Assembly: GCA_963971405.1 (NCBI GenBank)
Contig: OZ020488.1
Coordinates: 41,584,888-41,648,887 of the forward strand
Direction: 5' to 3'
Length of the DNA stretch: 64,000 nucleotides
From: Psococerastis gibbosa
Taxonomy: Eukaryota; Arthropoda; Insecta; Psocodea; Psocidae
Positions 57,139 to 64,000 of this stretch are shown here, piece after piece (the first letter of the stretch is position 1; every line of letters begins with the position of its first letter). The position numbers and the translations under genes are program-made. The notes below the pieces were generated by a model. It did not search any database, was not told the origin of the DNA, and saw nothing but the letters and a program-made list of their open reading frames with translations.

Positions 57139-57300
57139 AACTGAAAAATCCCAGTCAATTGGCAGAGGCATACTGTAGTGCTACGCGAACAACCGTCATC
57201 TTACAAATAATCATCGCATGTATCATTCGTAAGATGATTGTTGTCCGCGTAACACTTGCACAGTATGCCTCAGTCAACTGACTGGGATTTTTCTGCTGTG
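57139..57300. mobile_element. Hairpin MITE
   Basis: Imperfect inverted arms of about 75 bp (57141–57217 and 57224–57298); both contain AATCCCAGTCA and GAGGCATACTGT. Non-coding. Confidence 0.7.
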
Positions 57301-57439
57301 ACGTATGCGTCAACTAGATTTACTATACCACTTAACCGTTAGAGTCAAGAGATTGTTTATTCACCTATGCGTTGCTGGGGAATTTGGTGGGGGGGACTGC
57401 ATTACTTCAAGTTTAGTATGTCCGCCTGTGCATAAAGAG

Positions 57440-57615
57440 TTTTCTTCTAAGGTCACATCCTCCACGATTGGTTGGCAGAAACTCCCTGCATATCATCCTT
57501 CATGCCTCTCGGTCTTACGCCTTTCTCTTCAGCTCTTGCTACGTTCGAGCTCCTGCGGCCTCCTTCAGTTGATCCATGAATTCCTTTGCTTCCACTGTGC
57601 CTTAAATGAGTGTGT
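57440..57615 (-). mobile_element. Decayed LINE C-terminal fragment
   Basis: Minus strand retains GARTxQELKRKA and a DQLKEA-like stretch as at 43020–43262, with frameshifts and stops. Confidence 0.6.
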
Positions 57616-57619
57616 ACTA

Positions 57620-58700
57620 GATTGCCCTTCCCATTAATTAAGACAGCCAGGGGTATTCCAGGACAGACAGACGGACGGACTCATTGAATAAATGTATGCT
57701 GATGAGCTGCAGTACTGCTCACTGCACCGTGGATTATTTCCTTAGGCGTGACCCTTTTAATTGGGATAGTGGGTGCACAGCGCTCGATGGAGGTGCAGGC
57801 AGATGCACACCAAAGATAACTGCACATCCCGGCGTCCTATTGTGTTCCAAGACTATATCCGGTGTCTGTGGGTCTGCCACGACCCATTTCCGCTCTCTTC
57901 AGACCCCTGGCCTACTGCCAGATGATTCATATCCATCCAAGTCATCATCATTTTCTTCAATTAGTGGAACATCCCATTGGTCAGATTAGCTGGAGACCCC
58001 ATTCCATAATATCTGCCTTTGTAGTACTGCAGGCGCAGGCGTAAAATATTGCCTTAACCGGGAATAAGTATAAATAAAATCCGTTCTCCGATCGTAGGGT
58101 GTGTAGAGACTCACACAAGTACAGGCATCCTACGGACTAGGCCATCGCTTATTAGTAAACTTGCACTGCCATAGCGAATATATGGGGGAACCAACCAAAC
58201 TTATAATGGGCGACACAAGAACTTAAATTCGCCAGCTTATTACTGAAAAAAAAACTTTATGTCACCTGCTATAAAAAAGTGTCTCCATCAGAAAACAAAT
58301 TTGGAAATTTTTAGAAAGAACTACTTGCCACAACTTTTTATAAGCCACCTCTCCCAATTTCACCCCTCCCCCTCACCTCACATACAACTGCTAAAGTTAA
58401 TATAAGTTTAAATGACTGGTTTTGACCTGCACATCAGAGTTTGGCTCCCCAGCAGTTTCCGCGGAAATTCACGTAATTTTGAATTGACGTCAAAATGCAA
58501 GCTTCACGGAAACCTATTTTGAAACTTGAAACCCGAAATTTGCATAATAAGCCTAGAAATTCAGCAAGCAACTGATTTCATGGGACACCTGTTCAGATCT
58601 TACAATAATTGGTACGAGGATTGACAGGTCTTGCATCTATAGACGTTTATAATTTAATTTAATTAAATTTATATCCCAGCAAATGTTTTTTTTTTCAAAA
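57620..58700. other. Intergenic with a partial S repeat
   Basis: A partial S copy lies at 58085–58150 (GATCGTAGGGTGTGTAGAGA). Nothing else recognised. Confidence 0.4.
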
Positions 58701-58704
58701 ATAT

Positions 58705-58870
58705 TAATGGCGTACAAACAATTTAAAAAATTTATCCTATTAACATCTTCAATCGCCTCACTAAGTAACCTAATAGGTACTTGTGTCGAGTTACGACACG
58801 TCTCCAACCGCAACGTGTGTAGAGATTCGCACAACTACAAGCACGCTACCACCTTGCCACCGAAGTCGCA
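58705..58870 (+). repeat. Dispersed SINE-like repeat S, copy 5
   Basis: Contains ACAAACAATTTAAAAAATTT, ATCGCCTCACTAAGTAACCT, GAGTTACGACACGTCTCCAA and TACCACCTTGCCACC. Confidence 0.75.
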
Positions 58871-59238
58871 ATCTCAAGGATGGCATAATTTTCTATTTTC
58901 CCCAGTCAAGGGATCTTTCCAAAGCAAAGAGGCAGTTAGTTAGCGCAGCAAGAACCATCTAAATGACAATGTAGGGCCCAAGAGCACGACGGTTAGCATT
59001 ATTAGCACAACTCTCAATTAACGCCCTTGTTGGCTCACACAAGCAGTCGCTTTGAGAGCAACTCGTCTTTCTTGTTCGCTGGTTTCATCACGGTTCCTTC
59101 AAAGAAAGCCAGCACTAGTACGTTTCTGTGATAACAATTCTTGTTCCTTACCCGTGCTGCTCCATAGGTACGATGTTATAGCGTAACCTAGATGAAATAC
59201 TTCAAGGGGAATCTATCCAAATTTTTGGAAAACAATAA

Positions 59239-59634
59239 GGCGGGGATTCCACCGACCGGCTAGGGCTAAATACAAAAACGGTGACGTGGTAGCAGACATT
59301 CAAGACTTAGGTGGGGTTTCCACCGACCTCGCATTACAGAATGCAAATGACATTGACGGAAATTAGAATTTTTCATTTTATAGAAATCTATTAAAATGTT
59401 TGTACTTAACATATCCCATGACGCCATTTGTTTAATTTTAGTTTGTTTGTTTGTGATTTTACTGTATGATCATTGATCAATTTTAACTATGACATAAAGG
59501 AAAACAAACATTTTCGTCAATGTCATTTGCATTCTGCAATGCGAGGTCGGTGGAAACCCCGCCTAAGTCTTGAATGTCTGCTACCACGTCACCGTTTTTG
59601 TATTTAGCCCTAGCCGGTCGGTGGAATCCCCACC
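59239..59634. mobile_element. Composite PIF/Harbinger-like MITE, copy C
   Basis: 396 bp flanked by TAA (59236–59238 and 59635–59637). Outer tips GGCGGGGATTCCACCGACCG; the inner tip motif is again present in both arms. Closest to copy B at the tips. Confidence 0.88.
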
Positions 59635-59739
59635 TAAGCCAATAAACCATAATCTCAATATGAGAACAAGAAGCACTATTGTGATGTATAACTTTAATTT
59701 AGAAAACCAGATTGTTACTGAGCTAGGTCTTATTAAAGA

Positions 59740-60000
59740 CGGGCGATAATAGTTTTGGCCACGTCCAAAGGATGGACGAGAATAGGACCACCCGGAGATT
59801 GGCGGACGCAGGGCCACAAGATAGAAGACCCATCGGCAGACCGAGGACAACCCTCGAGGAGTCGAACAACTCGCCGGAGGAATAGGAAAAGCAATGGCCG
59901 AGCTCAAGACGTTAGCCTCCGACCTGGTTCGAGAATAAGAAATGGGTCTGGGCGACCCCTTCACGCTGCGCACGCGGCATGAAGAGGAAAGAGGAAGAAG
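59740..60000 (+). mobile_element. LINE ORF2 C-terminal fragment (GHVQRMDENR)
   Basis: Plus strand reads FGHVQRMDENRTTRRLADAG and RRPIGRPRTTLEES, then stops, ending in KRKEEED-like codons and a GAAGAAGATGAG tail. It lacks the rest of the element. Confidence 0.65.
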
Positions 60001-60200
60001 ATGAGATAATAGCTTTGAAAAATCCACTGCTTCAAGATTCAAATGCATCAACTTTTGTAAAACTATCAAAAACGGAAAATTAACGTTCATTGCTTACTCT
60101 ACGTCCACTGGGGCAGTAAAAAAACACTTGACCAGCGAGCCAAACTGGGGTAATTTTCAAACGGCGAGTCCAAGTCGTCGATCGTAGAAATAAAACGTAA

Positions 60201-60443
60201 GGCCCGGAACACACGGGCGATTGTGGCAGTCGTGATTTGACGACTATTCCATTGTAGGAATAGGGCTTGGTGAATGGCTGGCGCAAACCCATAGAGTCTA
60301 ATTCAGAAGGTTTGCATGGTCTGGCGTATCTAGGGGAAACAAGTGCACTTTCGTACGGTCGACTTCACGCCAGCTTCCAAAATCGTCAAGAAAGCTTCTG
60401 CTGGCGCTATGGCAACAAATGAATGGTCCGGGTGTACCGGGCC
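60201..60443. mobile_element. MITE with GGCCCGGAACACACGG ends
   Basis: 243 bp. The ends GGCCCGGAACACACGG and CCGGGTGTACCGGGCC are complementary apart from small changes; same family as 35404–35948 but without the nested unit. Confidence 0.7.
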
Positions 60444-60449
60444 TATGAA

Positions 60450-61090
60450 CAACATTGCAACTAGTAAATGGCGACCCCAATTTAACTTTTCAGGTGAAAA
60501 TACTAAAAACTGGAAATACTGTTGTTTATGTAGGTTATGTATAAATACATTTTATTAGGTAATAAATTATATTATCGACGGCCAACGCATCAAGACCACT
60601 CGACAGTAGAGAACAAGATCATAACTGTACAGAAGAGAAATGTGACGTCATAGGTCACATGACGCGGGATTATTTGAACCTACCGTTTAGAACCTATCAT
60701 TAAATTATTGTGCAGCTATTGAGCCCTCTAAGCTCTAAATCAACCAACTGAAACTTATTGGCAAAAAATTATTGGCGCGAGTTCAAAGTTGCGTGAAAGA
60801 TAACACTTAGAAGCCCAGCAGCTGCAAAGCAATATCCAGTATATCATTCAGAGGACAAGGACCCGAGAAACTCTCGTCCGGAACATTTACCACTGGAAAA
60901 TGTGAAATCTTCCGTGCAATTTTATATTTTTGAAGGCGCCATTAGCGATCTGTGTTGTGGACTGAGCTCCTGGAACCATCGTGCTTCATATCTTTTAATA
61001 TCAAATTGGCAAGGACGGATACAGGGGGGCAGAGGGTAGCTACCCCACCCCCCACCCCACAAAAATTGTAGTAAATCTGTTGTAAGTTAA
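60450..61090. other. Intergenic, nothing recognised
   Basis: No gene or repeat partner seen. Confidence 0.35.
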
Positions 61091-61094
61091 TTAT

Positions 61095-61925
61095 TGCTTT
61101 CCAATTTATACGTAGTATAAGGAAAGCATTGTGATGGTCAAAATTTTCGATTCCGAGATTTCAACGGATTTACACGTTTTGAGGTCCTAGGAACCCAAAA
61201 AGTGGTTTTTACGAAATGCCTGTCTGTCGCTCTGTCTGTATGTATGTCTGCCTGTCTGTTCATCGCTTTCCGGGCAAACTACACCGTGGATTTGGATGAA
61301 ATTTGACAGGTATGTTTAAAAAAACCATGCCTCGGGACCATTTTTTTTTTTTTTTTGGGCTAACTCAATTTGGGGGGGGGGGGTTTATTCTCAAAAAACT
61401 TTAAAACATGTCTAAAAACATTATTTCTCAAAAACGGCTCCAACGATTTCTTTTAAATTCACATATATTGTAGTCGTTATTAATGTTGATAAAATGCGGG
61501 GGGTCGCTTGCCCCTTGATAGTTTGCTTATGGGGGTAAAAAAATAACTAAATTTTAATGAAAACTGACTAAAAAATAATCTTTCTGCGAAACCTTTCTAT
61601 CGATGATTTCTACTTTCAGGCAAGTTTTAGGTGTTAAATTGAGTAACGAAACCGGACAGCTTGCTTTCCCGAAAAGCTATTTGGTTTTGTGCAAAAAAAA
61701 ATTTTTGAAAAATGAAAGCAAATTCACGCTCAAATGCATTCCGTGTCCTGCCATTATTACTGTGTGGTAATGTGTTGGTCTGACCTATCTAGAATTTACG
61801 TCACCTCCAGTGACGTCAGGTGGACGACATCCCCCCCCCCCCAAGATATCCGAAATTTAACCATAGGAAAATTGATAAATTGGAAATCATGTTCGAGTAA
61901 ACTCGGACCGGTTCTTTTAATTTAT
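61095..61925 (-). repeat. Dispersed repeat R800, copy 2
   Basis: Reverse-complement counterpart of 41260–42075, beginning ATTGCTTTCCAATTTATACG. Two homopolymer tracts (61372–61383 G, 61831–61842 C) fall inside; the second sits where copy 1 has its 17-G run. Confidence 0.75.
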
Positions 61926-61939
61926 TATGCTCTAATTTT

Positions 61940-62760
61940 ATTGATACAACATTTGTTTGTCATATTGTGACCCACAACTGTAATGGGCTAGATCCGTCCC
62001 TGACTGCGGGTCAATGGTTACTCGCAGGATTGCAGGGCCCTTTGCGAGACTTGGTGGAAACGCAATATACCAGCTAACCGCACGGAAAATCGTTTCTGAC
62101 GGACTGTCGACGCTTAGGGTCAACTCCCCTTCTCCCCGAGGTGAAGGAGTCTGCCCTTAGCGTGCCTCAAGTTAATAAACAGACTCACTCCCTCCGCCAG
62201 GCTGACAGGGTCGCTAAAAGCAGAAATGCTGATAGCAAAAAGACGCTTAGGGATGGGCTAAAGCGAGGCGCGTTTCTGTCATTCATCCTTATAAGTTGAG
62301 TATGTTAAAACCCAAATCATTAAATTTATCATATCGGTCAGTAAATTAATTTACTATAGTTGGATGGAGTTATTGTAATTTTATTTCCCCAAAAGAAGAA
62401 TTTTGAAAAGTGCCAGTGATTTTCTCTTTGGACATATAACCAGCATATAGAGTCTCCCTTTATCTCTTTCGAATATCATGTGTGTGACAGCTAGTGAAAG
62501 AGGAAAGGCCATTGTCTAACTATATTTCCCAATGCCACAAACAGAAATTAATACTGTCCATCAGTCCGCGGGTTTTCGAGAATTTTCGAGAATGAAAGGG
62601 CATACAATAGACTATTATTATATTGTATAATCCCTAACCCTTTTGTAAAATTTGATGGATTTATCTCAAAACTCAGAATACAGCAAACCGTAGAGTTAAT
62701 AATAATGTCCTGAAGGATGTTTTTATGAACTTATTGTAATAATTGTAAAAATGTATTGTA
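61940..62760. other. Intergenic, nothing recognised
   Basis: No coding remnant with homology. The region ends in a LINE-tail-like AAGGAAATAAATAAAT. Confidence 0.35.
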
Positions 62761-62779
62761 TTGAAGGAAATAAATAAAT

Positions 62780-62802
62780 ATTGTATTGTATTGTATTGTA
62801 TA
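62780..62802. repeat. TATTG microsatellite
   Basis: About four to five TATTG units after AAATAAATAAATA; typical of a LINE tail. Confidence 0.75.
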
Positions 62803-62811
62803 CTTATAGAG

Positions 62812-63030
62812 CCCCATTGGTCCCTTGTCCGATGCCAAAGACCCCGTGGATTTCGGACATTAATTATTGTTTCGGTAATAATTTTGGGCCATTGGCAAAC
62901 TATTATACGCCCTCGATGTCAAATTACACCGGCCACAACCGATAATGGACAAGCTGCGACATTGGCGCAGTCCGCAGGGTAACAGGTGGAAGCATGGCGT
63001 AACCAAGTACAGATACGAGTCAACCGTAGA
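62812..63030 (+). repeat. Repeat T, copy 1
   Basis: Contains CCCATTGGTCCCTTGTCCGA, GTGGATTTCGGACATTA, TTGGCAAACT, CTCGATGTCAA and AACCGATAATGGACAAGCTG. A direct repeat follows at 63278–63500. Confidence 0.75.
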
Positions 63031-63109
63031 GGTAACTAGTATTTCACCCGATAGGTTGTAAGTTCAAAACCCGTACTTCTGAGGCCATGTCACCATGGCA
63101 ACGAGTTCG

Positions 63110-63255
63110 GTGGCATGGTGGTAGCGTGCTTCTTCTTGAGGGAGTTTCCACACGCCATGAGATCGGAGACGTGTCATAACTCGACACAAGTATTATTAAG
63201 TTACTTAGTGAGGCGACTGATGATGTTATTCGGATAATAATATAACTTATTATAA
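63110..63255 (-). repeat. Dispersed SINE-like repeat S, copy 6
   Basis: Orientation as copy 1: GGTGGTAGCGTGCTTCTTCT, CACACGCCATGAGATCGGAG, ACGTGTCATAACTCGACACA and GTGAGGCGACTGA. It lies between the two T repeats. Confidence 0.75.
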
Positions 63256-63277
63256 ATGTCCTCTGAACCTAGGCCTA

Positions 63278-63500
63278 CTTATAGTGGCCCATTGGTCCCG
63301 TGTTCAATACCCATGACCCCATGGATTTCGGACATTATTTGTATTGTTTCCGTATGCATTTTTTGCCATTGGCAAACTGGTAAACATTCTCGATGTCAAT
63401 CGACACCGGCTACAAGCGATAATGTCCAATTTGAGACAAGCTTACCACGACGCAATGAAACAGGCGAAAGCATGACTTAACCCAGTACAGATACGACTCT
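63278..63500 (+). repeat. Repeat T, copy 2
   Basis: Direct copy of 62812–63030 with about 20–25% difference by eye; same order of phrases, ending CCAGTACAGATACGA. Confidence 0.75.
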
Positions 63501-63605
63501 GTAGCTATTCTAAATAGCTAAGTAGCTGTTTCGGAGTTCGGACAGACGGACCGTTTTGTTCCGTGTTTAAAGGGATAGTCGGTCACTTTACCGAGCACCC
63601 AATAA

Positions 63606-63989
63606 GGTGCCCATTCCATTGACCGGCTAGGGCTATTTCCAACAACGGTGACGTGGTAGCAGACATTCAAGACTTAGGTGGCGTTTCCATCGACCTCGCA
63701 TTGCAGAATTGACGGAAATGTTTATTTTCCTCTATGCCATAGTTAAAATTGATCAATAATCATACAGTAAAATCACAAACAAATAAACTAATATTAAAAA
63801 ATGGCGTCATGGGATATGTTAAGTACAAACATTTTAATAGATTTCTATAAAAAGAAAAATTCTAATTTCCGTCAATGTCATTTGCATTCTGCAATGCGAG
63901 GTCGGTGGAAACGCTACCTAAGTCTTGAATGTCTGCTACCACGTCACCGTTGTGGGAAATAGCCCTAGCCGGTCAATGGAATGGCCGCC
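63606..63989. mobile_element. Composite PIF/Harbinger-like MITE, copy D
   Basis: 384 bp flanked by TAA (63603–63605 and 63990–63992). The outer tips resemble copy A (CCCATTCCATTGACCGGCTA); the inner tip motif is present in both arms. It lacks a dozen bases of the left inner arm compared with the other copies. Confidence 0.87.
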
Positions 63990-64000
63990 TAAGCAATAGC

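Noticed and set aside
59581..60090. 169-codon minus-strand open frame
   Set aside because: Antisense to a plus-strand LINE fragment and partly inside a MITE; a shadow frame.

Overview
This is a window from an animal nuclear genome, most likely an insect. The evidence is AT-rich sequence, genes split by GT–AG introns up to several kilobases long, an arthropod-type group-7-allergen-like secreted protein, and a dense load of LINE 3' ends, MITEs and one complete Ty3/gypsy element. The LINE types look like those of hemipteran or other hemimetabolous insects, but I cannot name the species from sequence alone. There are no bacterial-style operons, rRNA genes or CRISPR arrays.

Layout. (1) 744–5562, minus strand: a five-exon gene for a 245-residue secreted group-7-allergen/TULIP-like protein. 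(2) 6268–8952, minus strand: a three-exon gene for a 121-residue protein I do not securely recognise, with a GC-rich promoter-like block at about 9020–9180. On the other side of that block a THAP zinc-finger fragment (9241–9435) points the opposite way and carries an in-frame stop. (3) 9643–14885: a complete CsRn1-like Ty3/gypsy retrotransposon with same-length LTRs that read identically, a 4-bp target duplication, an open gag and an open pol; it looks very young. (4) 15895–23877, plus strand: a ten-exon ACSF3-type mitochondrial malonyl-CoA synthetase gene. (5) 24–33 kb: mostly intergenic, with LINE remnants, MITEs and one orphan cysteine-rich exon candidate. (6) 33048–52938, minus strand: six exons of an NDRG-family gene (NDRG3/MESK2 type) spread over 20 kb, with introns full of transposon debris; its last coding exon is not resolved. 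(7) 53–64 kb: intergenic or upstream sequence made of LINE tails, MITEs and diverged repeats.

The genes do not form a pathway; they are separate housekeeping or tissue genes. The most informative material is in the repeats. A PIF/Harbinger-like MITE family has four composite copies whose terminal motif occurs twice in each arm, all with TAA/TTA target duplications. A simpler palindromic relative (49020–49159) sits inside a LINE 3' end and suggests how the composites arose. Foldback elements with tRNA-like cores occur at 2078–2530 and 39811–40016. A 5'-truncated LINE at 50582–51677 has a 12-bp target duplication and lies in a diverged tandem repeat. Homopolymer G or C tracts of 11–17 bases occur fourteen times.

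All exon calls come from reading splice borders, codon phase and recalled family sequence; none was checked against transcripts or a database.
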